NCBI GenBank assembly: GCA_002396125.1
Contig: DGWL01000012.1
Span: 1 to 15,324, forward strand
Direction of reading: 5' to 3'
DNA: 15,324 nucleotides
Source of the DNA: Porphyromonadaceae bacterium UBA4259
GTDB lineage: Bacteria; Bacteroidota; Bacteroidia; Bacteroidales; Muribaculaceae
Part shown: in pieces, positions 1 through 7,275 of the stretch
How positions within the stretch are numbered: position 1 is the first letter of the stretch
Layout: each line of letters opens with the position of its first letter
The notes under the pieces: generated by a model
The model's input: the letters and a program-made list of their open reading frames with translations, nothing else
The model's database searches: none
What the model was told of the DNA's origin: nothing
Position numbers and translations under genes: made by a program

Positions 1-896
1 TACTCGGGTTTCCAGTCCCATTCAACACGTGCGCAAGTGTCGTCGAGGCGGTTGGGCCACGAGTCGGCAATGCCTTGGCGCAATGGGTCTACCTCATATT
101 TCATCTCAAAGTCCGGAATCACCTTCTTGATGCTGTTGTAGATAATCTCGGGGTCGAAGCTCATGGAGGCGATGTTGAACGAGTTGCGGTGTACAAGACG
201 ATCGGGGTTGGCTTCCATGATTTCGATTGCCGCGCGCAAGGCGTCGGGCATGTACATCATGTCCATGAAGGTTCCTGCCTGAATGGGGCAGGTGAACTTC
301 TCGCCCTTGACGGCGCTATAGTAGATGTCGACAGCATAATCGGTGGTGCCGCCGCCCGGAGGGGTAACATAAGAGATGAGGCCTGGGAAGCGCACCGAGC
401 GGGTGTCGACGCCAAAGCGTGTGAAGTAGTAGTTGCTCAATAGCTCACCGCTCACCTTGGTCACGCCGTACATGGTGCGTGGCTGCTGAATGGTGTCTTG
501 TGGAGTGCCGTCCTTGGGGGCGTTGGGACCAAAGGAACCAATAGAGCTTGGAGTGAACACGGCGCACTTGCACTCGCGTGCAACCTCGAGGGTGTTCATG
601 AGTCCGCCAATACCGATTTTCCATGCCAGCAAAGGCTTGCTTTCGGCGACAGCCGAGAGAAGCGCGGCAAGGTTGTAGATAGTGTCGATGTTATATTTCT
701 TCACGGCATCGGCAATTTGCTGTGCGTTAGTGATGTCGACTACTTCGCTTGGTCCGCTTTCGGCAAGTTCTCCTTTGGGTTCAGCACCTGGAATATAACC
801 GGCAACAACTGCATTGTTGCCATAAATACTTCTAAGTTTCATGGTGAGTTCAGAGCCAATTTGGCCTGTTGACCCAATAACTAAAACGTTCTTCAT
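1..896 (-). CDS. tdh: NAD-dependent L-threonine 3-dehydrogenase, SDR/epimerase type (C-terminus cut by window)
   Basis: This gene oxidises L-threonine to 2-amino-3-ketobutyrate with NAD in the cytoplasm, the first step of threonine breakdown to glycine. Reading back from the ATG at 894-896 gives 298 uninterrupted codons that run off the left edge, so an estimated 15-20 residues are missing compared with a family length of about 310-320. The N-terminus shows the Rossmann dinucleotide-binding motif G8-x-x-G11-x-x-G14 (GSTGQIG). The SDR catalytic elements are Ser117/Ser118 (TPSSIGSFGP) and Y143-x-x-x-K147 (MYGVTK). An acidic pair DMMYMPDA near residue 212 and RFPGLIS near 169 match extended SDR enzymes of the threonine dehydrogenase group. 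It is not the zinc-dependent medium-chain enzyme that carries the name tdh in E. coli. The divergent neighbour at 1071 is kbl, which uses its product, and this strongly supports the substrate assignment. The leader lacks a Shine-Dalgarno sequence. An alternative reading is a nucleotide-sugar epimerase, which the context makes unlikely. Confidence 0.9.
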   Translation of the reverse strand, partial: MKNVLVIGSTGQIGSELTMKLRSIYGNNAVVAGYIPGAEPKGELAESGPSEVVDITNAQQIADAVKKYNIDTIYNLAALLSAVAESKPLLAWKIGIGGLMNTLEVARECKCAVFTPSSIGSFGPNAPKDGTPQDTIQQPRTMYGVTKVSGELLSNYYFTRFGVDTRSVRFPGLISYVTPPGGGTTDYAVDIYYSAVKGEKFTCPIQAGTFMDMMYMPDALRAAIEIMEANPDRLVHRNSFNIASMSFDPEIIYNSIKKVIPDFEMKYEVDPLRQGIADSWPNRLDDTCARVEWDWKPE

Positions 897-932
897 TGTT
901 TAAAAAATAGTTGTTTTGTTTTTTAAGATGTG

Positions 933-940
933 CAAAATTA
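933..940 (-). promoter_or_regulatory. Candidate -7 box of the tdh promoter
   Basis: On the minus strand this reads TAATTTTG, a perfect match to the Bacteroidota -7 consensus TAnnTTTG, and would put the transcript start about 30 nt before the ATG. No TTTG element is seen at the usual spacing upstream (the nearest is only 12 nt away), so the call rests on the -7 box alone. The same string, including flanks (TTAATTTTGCA), precedes the SGNH protein gene at 7336-7343. Confidence 0.4.
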
Positions 941-980
941 ATCACTAACAATCAAATTTAATAAATTTTCGGTAAAAAAA

Positions 981-1012
981 TTGTTCTATGTCGTGATTTT
1001 TTTAGAACTTTG
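981..1012 (+). promoter_or_regulatory. Candidate kbl promoter
   Basis: A TTG at 981-983 (-33 like) is followed after 19 nt by TAGAACTTTG at 1003-1012. This resembles the -7 consensus TAnnTTTG, but with two extra bases between TA and TTTG. A start near 1017 would give a leader of about 54 nt containing the 13-nt repeat arm. The match is imperfect, so this is tentative. Confidence 0.35.
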
Positions 1013-1070
1013 TGGGTATCGAAGACAATACTACTAACAATAAACAACTATTTTAATCTTAAAAAAACTC

Positions 1071-2261
1071 ATGTACGGAAAATTTCAAGAACACCTTAGC
1101 AATGAGCTGGCTGCTATTAAAGATGCCGGCCTGTACAAAGAAGAAAGATTGATCACCACCGCACAGAAGGCGGCTATCAAAGTAAAACCAGGCACCGATG
1201 TGCTTAACTTCTGCGCCAACAATTACCTGGGTCTTAGCGACAACTCTCGCCTAATCAAGGCTGCCACCGACATGATGGCCGAGCGCGGATTTGGCATGTC
1301 GAGCGTGCGTTTCATTTGCGGCACTCAGGACATTCACAAGGAGCTTGAGGCTGCCATCAGCGATTATTTCCACACCGAGGACACCATCCTCTACGGCTCG
1401 TGCTTCGACGCCAATGGCGGTCTCTTTGAGGCACTGCTTGGTCCCGACGACGCTATCATCAGCGACGCGCTCAATCACGCTTCGATTATCGACGGTGTGC
1501 GCCTGTGTAAAGCAAAGCGTTATCGCTATGCCAACGCCAACATGGAAGAGCTTGAGGAGTGCCTGAAGCAGGCTCAAGAGCAGCGCTTCCGCATCATCGC
1601 CACCGACGGTGTGTTCTCGATGGACGGCAACGTGGCTCCGGTCGATAAGATTGTAGAGCTCGCCGAGAAATATGATGCCATGGTAATGGTCGACGAGTCG
1701 CACTCGGCAGGTGTTGTTGGTCCCACAGGTCATGGTGTAGCCGAGCAGTTCAACCTCTACGGCAAGATTGACGTGTTCACCGGCACTCTGGGCAAGGCCT
1801 TTGGCGGTGCGATGGGTGGTTTCACCACCGGCCGCAAGGAGATAATCGCCATGCTGCGTCAGCGCTCTCGCCCCTACCTGTTCAGCAACTCGGTAGCTCC
1901 TGTTATTGTCGGTGCTAGCCTTGAGATGTTCAAGATGCTCAAGGAGAGCAACGCGCTGCACGACAAGCTCATCGACAATGTGAACTACTTCCGCGACAAG
2001 ATGATGGCCGCAGGCTTCGACATCAAGCCCACTCAGAGCGCTATCTGCGCCGTAATGCTCTACGACGCCAAGCTCTCACAAGACTTCGCTGCCGCCATGC
2101 AGGAAGAGGGCATCTACGTGACAGGTTTCTACTATCCTGTTGTTCCCAAGGGCGAGGCCCGCATCCGCGTTCAGCTCTCGGCTGGTCACGAGCATGAGCA
2201 TCTCGACAAGGCCATCGACGCCTTTATCAAGGTGGGCAAGAAACTTGGTGTGATTAAGTGA
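1071..2261 (+). CDS. kbl: Glycine C-acetyltransferase (2-amino-3-ketobutyrate CoA ligase)
   Basis: This PLP enzyme of the alpha-oxoamine synthase group cleaves 2-amino-3-ketobutyrate with CoA to glycine and acetyl-CoA, the second step of threonine catabolism. The product is 396 residues, the usual length for Kbl. The PLP-binding lysine is K242 in GTLGKAFGGAMGG. D208 and H211 in VDESHSAG contact the cofactor ring and substrate carbonyl in this fold, and H136 in DALNHASI is the conserved histidine that stacks on PLP. The C-terminal ARIRVQLSAGHE around residue 366 is the conserved substrate-carboxylate region. The divergent neighbour is threonine dehydrogenase, which separates it from the paralogues that make 8-amino-7-oxononanoate (BioF) or 3-ketosphinganine (Spt). 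It starts at the first ATG, preceded by an A-rich leader without a Shine-Dalgarno sequence. A hairpin terminator follows at 2290. Confidence 0.96.
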   Translation: MYGKFQEHLSNELAAIKDAGLYKEERLITTAQKAAIKVKPGTDVLNFCANNYLGLSDNSRLIKAATDMMAERGFGMSSVRFICGTQDIHKELEAAISDYFHTEDTILYGSCFDANGGLFEALLGPDDAIISDALNHASIIDGVRLCKAKRYRYANANMEELEECLKQAQEQRFRIIATDGVFSMDGNVAPVDKIVELAEKYDAMVMVDESHSAGVVGPTGHGVAEQFNLYGKIDVFTGTLGKAFGGAMGGFTTGRKEIIAMLRQRSRPYLFSNSVAPVIVGASLEMFKMLKESNALHDKLIDNVNYFRDKMMAAGFDIKPTQSAICAVMLYDAKLSQDFAAAMQEEGIYVTGFYYPVVPKGEARIRVQLSAGHEHEHLDKAIDAFIKVGKKLGVIK

Positions 2262-2289
2262 TAGGGTGTTTTGCCCCAACTCCCTTACT

Positions 2290-2330
2290 GAAGGTGTGCC
2301 GCACTTGGTTGTGGCACGCCTTCTTGCTTT
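2290..2330 (+). terminator. Rho-independent terminator of kbl
   Basis: The left arm GAAGGTGTGC (2290-2299) pairs with GCACGCCTTC (2314-2323) with one G-T wobble. After a 2-nt bulge the stem extends by CAC/GTG, closing a TTGGTT loop. A T-rich stretch (TTGCTTT) follows. It begins 28 nt after the kbl stop codon. Confidence 0.75.
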
Positions 2331-2462
2331 GTGGTGTTGTTGATAACTTTTTGTGGTAAAAACTTTTTTTTTGTAGAAAAAGCACTATTTTTGTAAAAAA
2401 TATGCGATTTTTCGCTGAATGTTGATTTATATAGAAATATATAAATATACCAAATCAAAACG

Positions 2463-2499
2463 TAAAACCACCCGAGGCTTGCCTTGGGTGGTTTTATTT
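2463..2499. terminator. Bidirectional terminator between convergent kbl and the lipoprotein gene
   Basis: The arms TAAAACCACCC (2463-2473) and GGGTGGTTTTA (2486-2496) pair perfectly. The inner AGGC (2475-2478) pairs with GCCT (2481-2484), and a G-T wobble joins the two segments. T-rich tails flank it on both strands. On the minus strand it lies 36 nt after the stop codon of the lipoprotein gene, which is probably its main client. For kbl it would be a second, distal terminator. Confidence 0.85.
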
Positions 2500-2532
2500 C
2501 ATGCTGTTTAATCTCTCAAGAGTGCTTTGGTG

Positions 2533-3183
2533 TCAACGGCCGTAAGTGCGTATTTGGAATGAGCTCACAGTATAGAGCTGGTCGCCGTTGGAGAAGCCTA
2601 TCGAGAAGTCGGCAATGCCGGTCTTGAGTTTGCGTGTTGCCACAACTTCGGCTTGATAGCGCACGGCACGTCCGGGACCCAGTTCACTCACGATAGCTGT
2701 GGGCGAGAGGAAAATCTGCTTTGTCCCCGACACAGTGATCACAGGTGCGATGTCATAGACGTAATCATTGCCGTGGTTGCGAATCTCAAAAATGAGCTTA
2801 GCATGCTCTTCGGCATCAATGCAGTTGTTATTGTTGGTCTCCACAAGCCTGATGTTGTCGATGCTGATGTCGGCATAGGGGCTGTAGGAGTTGTTCTGGC
2901 GATAGTCGCCGTTGTCATAACCATTGTAATAGTCGCTTGAGCGGTAGTTTCCGTCTTGTGTCTTGGGGGCTGTGGCTGCTGCGCCAATGGCACCGCCAAT
3001 AGCCATGCCGGCGATTGTGCCCACGCTGCGTCCATGCCATCCACCGGTTATGCTTCCAATGGCCGAGCCAAACATGCCGCCCACCGATGCGCCGGTTGCA
3101 GCGCCAAAGAACTGGCTTGCCGACTGGCAACTGCTCATCATTATCATTGCAGCGCCCATGGCTGCGATTAGTGTCTTTTTCAT
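2533..3183 (-). CDS. Glycine-zipper lipoprotein, function unknown
   Basis: A 216-residue probable lipoprotein. The signal peptide has a KK start and a hydrophobic core and ends in a lipobox-like MSSC with the lipidated cysteine at residue 19. Met at -3 is less usual than Leu. Residues about 28-70 are rich in Gly/Ala with repeated GxxxG spacing (for example GMFGSAIGSITGG and AIGGAIGAAA), a glycine-zipper segment that usually packs into or against membranes. A Tyr/Asn/Asp/Ser-rich linker covers about 75-103. The C-terminal part (about 104-216) begins with IDNIRLVETNNNNC and looks like an all-beta Ig-like or CARDB-like domain with an acidic Asn/Asp-rich loop near residues 115-124. It probably sits in the outer membrane or its periplasmic face. 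It has its own promoter at 3238-3268, and terminators lie on both sides, so it is likely transcribed alone. The specific role is not recognisable from sequence. Confidence 0.85.
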   Translation of the reverse strand: MKKTLIAAMGAAMIMMSSCQSASQFFGAATGASVGGMFGSAIGSITGGWHGRSVGTIAGMAIGGAIGAAATAPKTQDGNYRSSDYYNGYDNGDYRQNNSYSPYADISIDNIRLVETNNNNCIDAEEHAKLIFEIRNHGNDYVYDIAPVITVSGTKQIFLSPTAIVSELGPGRAVRYQAEVVATRKLKTGIADFSIGFSNGDQLYTVSSFQIRTYGR

Positions 3184-3237
3184 AATAATAATGTTAACTT
3201 CTTTTTATGAGTGTGTAATAGTTGATTTTCGAGACCG

Positions 3238-3268
3238 CTAAAGTAATAAATCTCAGTCGTTAAACAAA
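3238..3268 (-). promoter_or_regulatory. Promoter of the glycine-zipper lipoprotein
   Basis: Minus strand: TTTG (-33, at 3265-3268), a 19-nt spacer, then TACTTTAG (-7, at 3238-3245). The latter differs from TAnnTTTG at one position. The spacing fits the Bacteroidota consensus, and the resulting leader is about 50 nt. Confidence 0.6.
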
Positions 3269-3360
3269 ATTTTTTATACCAACAAAGCAAAAATCCTGCC
3301 AAATGGACCATGTTTTGTGTTTTTTGTCAATGATAAGACACAAATAATCGCTAAAGGTTT

Positions 3361-3402
3361 AAAAATAAAAAACCTGCACCGGTCTTGGGAGGCTGGTGCA
3401 GG
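3361..3402 (-). terminator. Rho-independent terminator of the SGNH modular protein
   Basis: CCTGCACC (3373-3380) pairs perfectly with GGTGCAGG (3395-3402). On the minus strand the stem is followed by a long T-rich tail (TTTTTTATTTTT, complement of 3361-3372). It begins 28 nt after the stop codon at 3430. The plus side also has a short T run, but no plus-strand gene ends here. Confidence 0.85.
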
Positions 3403-3429
3403 CTTTTTGTTTTGGGGGGAGTCAGGTGG

Positions 3430-6400
3430 TTATTTTACAACCTTGAGAGTGGAGCCATTGCCTGCTCGCAGGATGTAGATTCCCTTGCCAAGCCTGTTCA
3501 GGCTCACGGTGTTGTAGCCGGTTGTGACTTGCTGACCATTGATGTTGTAGACGTTGATGACACCAGGGAAGGTTGCCACGTTGCCGTTCATCACGATAGC
3601 GACACGCTCGCTCTCGATGTTTTCCACGCCGGTTGGCTCAATCTCGGTGACTGTGCTGCCGGTAATAGTGAAATAATAGTCGCGATTGGCGGTGATGTCG
3701 TAGTCGGGCAACTGCTGGCCGTTGTTCCAGTTGTTGAAAATGAGGTGGTAGTTACCTCCCTCGGTGTCGAGCAAGAACACCTTGTAGGTTGTTCCGTCCA
3801 CGATAGAGTCGCCCACACTGGCTTCGCCGGGCCAAGCGCCAAAGAGCTCGCTGTCGCCCCAGGCATAAAGTCCCAGAGCATCCCAACCGGTTTGGTCATT
3901 GACGAAGACGTAGTGCTTCGACATGGGAATCTTGGGCAGCTCGCCGCTGACGCTGAAGTCGTCGATGCCAATGGCCATTGCGCTTTGTGCCGCAGTTCCA
4001 CTGGCCACACTGATATTCCAAGCCAAATACAGGTCGCATCCGCGCGAGATGGGCACGTCGAGCACGTCGCTCACTGCCACTGTCTCGCCAGGAACGCTTG
4101 CATAGCCTGCGGTCTCCGAGTCGGGAGCCAGATAAGTGCGGAACTTGTCGCCCGCGCTGGTCCAGTTGCGACCGTCAATCGAGTAGTAGAGTTGCACAGC
4201 GAAGCCTGCGCTGTTAGAGCCCTTGCGGAATTTCTCCACGTTGTAGCTAACGTTAACATTCTCGATGTTCTTATTGCCTGTGTTAAGTAGATGAGCATAG
4301 AGGTTGACGCAACGGGTGGCGTCGGCTACGCCGGTTGAAATGCCGCCTAGAGCGCGGTCGCTAGTGTCGTCGGCGCCAAAGTTCCATGTGCCGTTCTTGG
4401 CGTTGCTTGGCAAATTCACACCGCCACTGTACATGGTGTGGGTGTCGGCTTGGTCAAAGCGACCCAGAGTGCGTGGAGCGGTGATGATGCGGTCGATGCG
4501 CCAAGCCTCGGGCAGAGTGGCTGTTGTCTCGTCGCCTATGGCGTTAAAGTCCTCGATTGCGCTCAGTGTTTCCTCATTCAGCTCAATGGCAGGGAATACT
4601 GTTACCTCGGTCTCGGCAGTTGCCACGGTCACTGTGGCATCGGCACTGAAGTTGCCGGTAGTTGCGTTAACGTCGAAGGTGCCATTGCTTCCATCGCTGG
4701 TGAAGGTGTGATTGTCATCGATTGAGCCGCCACCGCTCAGGGTCATCACCACTGGGTCGTCGGGGTCAATCTCCATTCCATACTGGTCGCGAACCGTTAC
4801 CTTGTAGTTCACTTTACCGCCAGTGTGGTCAACGTAGTTGGTGAAGCCGTTGAGAGCGTTGCTGGCGTAGGCACGCATGCTTGCTGCATCGCTAGTGCTA
4901 AGGCTACTTGGAGCATAGGTTATGCTGGCTGGATCTTCACCAAAGATGAGGCCATACTCCATGGCTGCTGCCATGTAGGTGGCCTTGAGAGTGGGATGAC
5001 GGTCATCGAGGAACCATGTGCCTGTGGCGGTGCTGCCCTCGTTGTCGTAGACTGCTTGGTAGGCTACGCCCACGGGACACAGAGTCACGCCCAGGTCGGC
5101 AGCTACGTCTTGGTAGTTCTTGACAAATGTGCTGTTGTAGGTGGTGTAGTTGGTCCAGTCGCCGCTATAGGCCCAGTTGATGGGCACGATGATGATGGCG
5201 TTAGGGTTGGGGCAATAGTCACGAATGTAGTCAACCAATCGCTTCACGTTGGCGCGGAAGGTATCAATGTCGGTGCGAGGCAGTGCACTCTGCTCTTGCA
5301 GGATGATGTGACTCCATGCTTCGCTTCTCACGAGCATCTTGGCTCCCGGGTTGCCATCCTCGGCCACACCATCGCCCTCCTGCCAGTGTGCGTTGAGCGA
5401 CTTGCCTAGCAAGGTGTGCTTGGTCCAGTTGGCATTTTTGCCCATTGCTGCCGCGATGTCGTTGAACACGGCATCCTGATCGTTGTAGTAGATGAGGCTG
5501 TTGTTGAGCGAGAGCACTTTTACCTGCTCGGGCAACTCGGGTACGAGCACTACGTTGGCCGGCTGCAAAGTCATTGAAGTGGCAGTCGAAGCCGATTTTA
5601 CGAGAGAGAACTCGCCTGTGGTGAGGTTGAAGGTCACGTCGTAGGTGCCGGGTGCGGTCGAAACCTTGCCGGTAGCGCCCTTGACGAGCGTTCCGCTGGT
5701 GTTGTCGCCGGTGAGGTCGGTTTCGGTGCCCCATGCGCCCACCATGCCAAGTTTCTGATAGATGCGCCAGTGACTGTAGCCATCGTCGCCTGCGGGCATT
5801 GTCACCATGCCGGTGAATGTGTTGTCGCCGGTGAGAGTGAGTTTGCCGCTATCGTCCATGTAGTTCCAGTTGTTGTTGTCGCCGATTACATAGACCTCGG
5901 TGAGGTCACCTTCATCGTCGTTGCCCTGAAGCAGCAGTGTTGCGCTACCGTCGGCAATAGTCAGGACAATGCGTTTACAGTCGTAGGTGTTGCCGCCGCA
6001 AGAGATGTTATCGTTGGTGCCAAGCACGAGAGAGTAGGGGGTGTCGAGCAAAACCTGGCTGCCGTTGCTGCCATAGTTGCAAGCCGAGCTCCAGCTGGCG
6101 TCGGCAACCTTAAAGGCTCCGCTCAGCGTCTTGTCATAGAGGGCATACACTCCGTCGCCCTCATCGCTGAACTCCCAGTCGGCAGGCGAGCCCCAGCTGT
6201 TGACCTCGCCGCGCAGGTAGATGCCCGAAGCCACAAAGGGTGGACGTGATGGGTCAACCCATCCGGTGTAGTTCTGTGGGTCGGTAATTTCGGTAGCCTC
6301 GGTGGCTGTGAGACACAGGTAGTAGTCGCGGTTGGCGGTGATATTCACGCTCTGCGACTTGGAATCGCCATCGGTGAAGGTGAGAGTGTGGTTGGTGCCA

Positions 6401-7275
6401 TCCATGTCGATAGCCCACACTTTATAATTAACACCGTTGACGGCTGCGCTACTCTCGGGCAGAGATCCGTTCATGTAGAGCGCGCTCCAGCGAGTCACGT
6501 CTTCCACGTAGACATAGGCGCTCAAGTCTTGTGAGGCAAATGTAGCGTCGATTGTGATGTTATCAATCGAGAGGCCCATAGCCTTGTTGGGACTGGCGCC
6601 TGCAGCCACACTGATGTTCCAGGCCAGGTAAATCATGTCGCCAGCAGCGATGTTAACCTTTAGTTGCTTGCCATTAACGACGGTGGTGCTGATGGGTACT
6701 GTGGCAGCTCCGGCGGTGGCAGCGTCGGGGGCAAAATAGTTGTAGAAATCACTGCCCGCGCTGGTCCAGTTCACGCCGTCGGTCGAGGTATAGAGCTGAA
6801 CAGCAAAACCTTCGGCATTGTCGCCATCACGATATTTCTCGATATCGTAGCTTAGCGAGAGTTTGCTGAGGGGCTCGTCGCCGGCGTTTTTCACGCATGT
6901 CATCACGTTGATGCAGCGTGTGCCGTCGGCAACGGTAGTAGAGAGTCCACCCACCGAGCAGTCGCTGGGCACGCTGCTCGACTGGAAGTTCCAGGTTCCG
7001 TTCTTGGCATTGCTGGCAAGACTGGTGCCGCCGGTGTACATCACAGCGGTGGCGGCGCCACTGTAGTCGCCCACAGTGCGTGGCGCACTCAAGTTGCGTT
7101 CCACTCGCCATCCTTGAGGCATGTTGAGCGTGGCAGCCTCGCCGTCCCACATGCCATCAAAGTTCTGAGTGATTTGCGCCTGCGAGGCTGTTACCTCAAG
7201 CGCATCTTGTGCCTGCATGGCATTACCCGCATTGAGCAGTGCCGCAGCCACAATCAGTAGAAAATGTTTTCTCAT
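3430..7275 (-). CDS. Secreted multimodular SGNH hydrolase-like protein with starch-binding-like modules and a T9SS sorting tail
   Basis: A 1281-residue protein predicted to be exported and attached to or released from the cell surface by the type IX system. Modules in order: signal peptide (about 1-22, AALLNAGNAMQA); beta-sandwich module A (about 36-246); a degenerate CBM26-like module (about 253-330); two SusE/SusF-like carbohydrate-binding folds (about 348-451, with YLRGEVNSW, and 458-560, with VYVIGDNNNW); an SGNH/GDSL-type hydrolase core (about 584-780); an Ig-like segment (about 818-895); a second beta-sandwich (about 907-1112); a better preserved CBM26-like module (about 1118-1213, with GAWPG and IFNNWNNGQQ); and a T9SS type A tail (about 1216-1281: INVYNINGQQV, LGKGIYILR, ending in LKVVK). 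In the core, S593 in VLSLNNSL is the likely nucleophile, LQEQS (659-663) resembles block III, and D757-x-x-H760 in DDRHPT is the likely Asp/His pair. Block I has Asn591 where Gly is usual. The start at 7275 is preferred because an upstream ATG at 7368 gives no signal peptide and lies within or before the promoter. Esterase action on an acylated glycan is inferred, and the substrate is unknown. Confidence 0.88.
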   Translation of the reverse strand: MRKHFLLIVAAALLNAGNAMQAQDALEVTASQAQITQNFDGMWDGEAATLNMPQGWRVERNLSAPRTVGDYSGAATAVMYTGGTSLASNAKNGTWNFQSSSVPSDCSVGGLSTTVADGTRCINVMTCVKNAGDEPLSKLSLSYDIEKYRDGDNAEGFAVQLYTSTDGVNWTSAGSDFYNYFAPDAATAGAATVPISTTVVNGKQLKVNIAAGDMIYLAWNISVAAGASPNKAMGLSIDNITIDATFASQDLSAYVYVEDVTRWSALYMNGSLPESSAAVNGVNYKVWAIDMDGTNHTLTFTDGDSKSQSVNITANRDYYLCLTATEATEITDPQNYTGWVDPSRPPFVASGIYLRGEVNSWGSPADWEFSDEGDGVYALYDKTLSGAFKVADASWSSACNYGSNGSQVLLDTPYSLVLGTNDNISCGGNTYDCKRIVLTIADGSATLLLQGNDDEGDLTEVYVIGDNNNWNYMDDSGKLTLTGDNTFTGMVTMPAGDDGYSHWRIYQKLGMVGAWGTETDLTGDNTSGTLVKGATGKVSTAPGTYDVTFNLTTGEFSLVKSASTATSMTLQPANVVLVPELPEQVKVLSLNNSLIYYNDQDAVFNDIAAAMGKNANWTKHTLLGKSLNAHWQEGDGVAEDGNPGAKMLVRSEAWSHIILQEQSALPRTDIDTFRANVKRLVDYIRDYCPNPNAIIIVPINWAYSGDWTNYTTYNSTFVKNYQDVAADLGVTLCPVGVAYQAVYDNEGSTATGTWFLDDRHPTLKATYMAAAMEYGLIFGEDPASITYAPSSLSTSDAASMRAYASNALNGFTNYVDHTGGKVNYKVTVRDQYGMEIDPDDPVVMTLSGGGSIDDNHTFTSDGSNGTFDVNATTGNFSADATVTVATAETEVTVFPAIELNEETLSAIEDFNAIGDETTATLPEAWRIDRIITAPRTLGRFDQADTHTMYSGGVNLPSNAKNGTWNFGADDTSDRALGGISTGVADATRCVNLYAHLLNTGNKNIENVNVSYNVEKFRKGSNSAGFAVQLYYSIDGRNWTSAGDKFRTYLAPDSETAGYASVPGETVAVSDVLDVPISRGCDLYLAWNISVASGTAAQSAMAIGIDDFSVSGELPKIPMSKHYVFVNDQTGWDALGLYAWGDSELFGAWPGEASVGDSIVDGTTYKVFLLDTEGGNYHLIFNNWNNGQQLPDYDITANRDYYFTITGSTVTEIEPTGVENIESERVAIVMNGNVATFPGVINVYNINGQQVTTGYNTVSLNRLGKGIYILRAGNGSTLKVVK
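3637..4557 (-). repeat. Second copy of the duplicated beta-sandwich + CBM26-like unit
   Basis: This encodes residues about 907-1213 of the SGNH protein. It matches the first copy in order and in many blocks: APRT, MYSGG, SNAKNGTWNF, GFAVQLYYS, NWTSAG, LAWNISVA and ITANRDYY all have near-identical counterparts. This copy keeps the aromatic residues of a CBM26 starch-binding site (AWPG and NNW). Confidence 0.85.
6286..7170 (-). repeat. First copy of the duplicated beta-sandwich + CBM26-like unit
   Basis: This encodes residues about 36-330. The blocks shared with the second copy are APRT, MYTGG, SNAKNGTWNF, GFAVQLYTS, NWTSAG, LAWNISVAAG and NITANRDYY. The CBM26-like half is shorter here and lacks the AWPG and NNW aromatic motifs, so it may no longer bind the same ligand. 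The two copies flank the hydrolase core. Confidence 0.85.

Larger units (their letters stand above)
904..1054. repeat. 13-nt perfect inverted repeat in the two divergent leaders
   Basis: The string AAAATAGTTGTTT at 904-916 is the exact reverse complement of AAACAACTATTTT at 1042-1054. Seen from each gene, the same 13-mer therefore lies in the untranslated leader, ending 7 nt before the tdh ATG and 16 nt before the kbl ATG. Both leaders also hold a CTTAAAAAA string, placed before the 13-mer in tdh and after it in kbl. It may be a shared regulatory or translation-enhancing element, or partly reflect the A/T-rich leaders common in this phylum. Confidence 0.6.

Noticed and set aside
498..872. Plus-strand open frame opposite tdh
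   Set aside because: It lies antisense to the conserved threonine dehydrogenase frame and its translation resembles no family; it is a shadow of high-GC codon use.
1251..1961. 236-codon minus-strand open frame opposite kbl
   Set aside because: Kbl is unmistakable on the other strand with all catalytic residues, and the antisense product has no recognisable domain.
2331..2462. A/T-rich stretch with a TATTTTTG (2386-2393) resembling a -7 box on the plus strand
   Set aside because: No TTTG is present at proper spacing, and no gene or convincing small RNA follows before the terminator at 2463. In a convergent gap a promoter here has no client.
3385..4290. 301-codon plus-strand open frame and similar ones at 4825-5409 and 5770-6249
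   Set aside because: They are antisense to the SGNH protein, whose frame holds a signal peptide, recognisable modules and a sorting tail. The first also starts inside a terminator hairpin.
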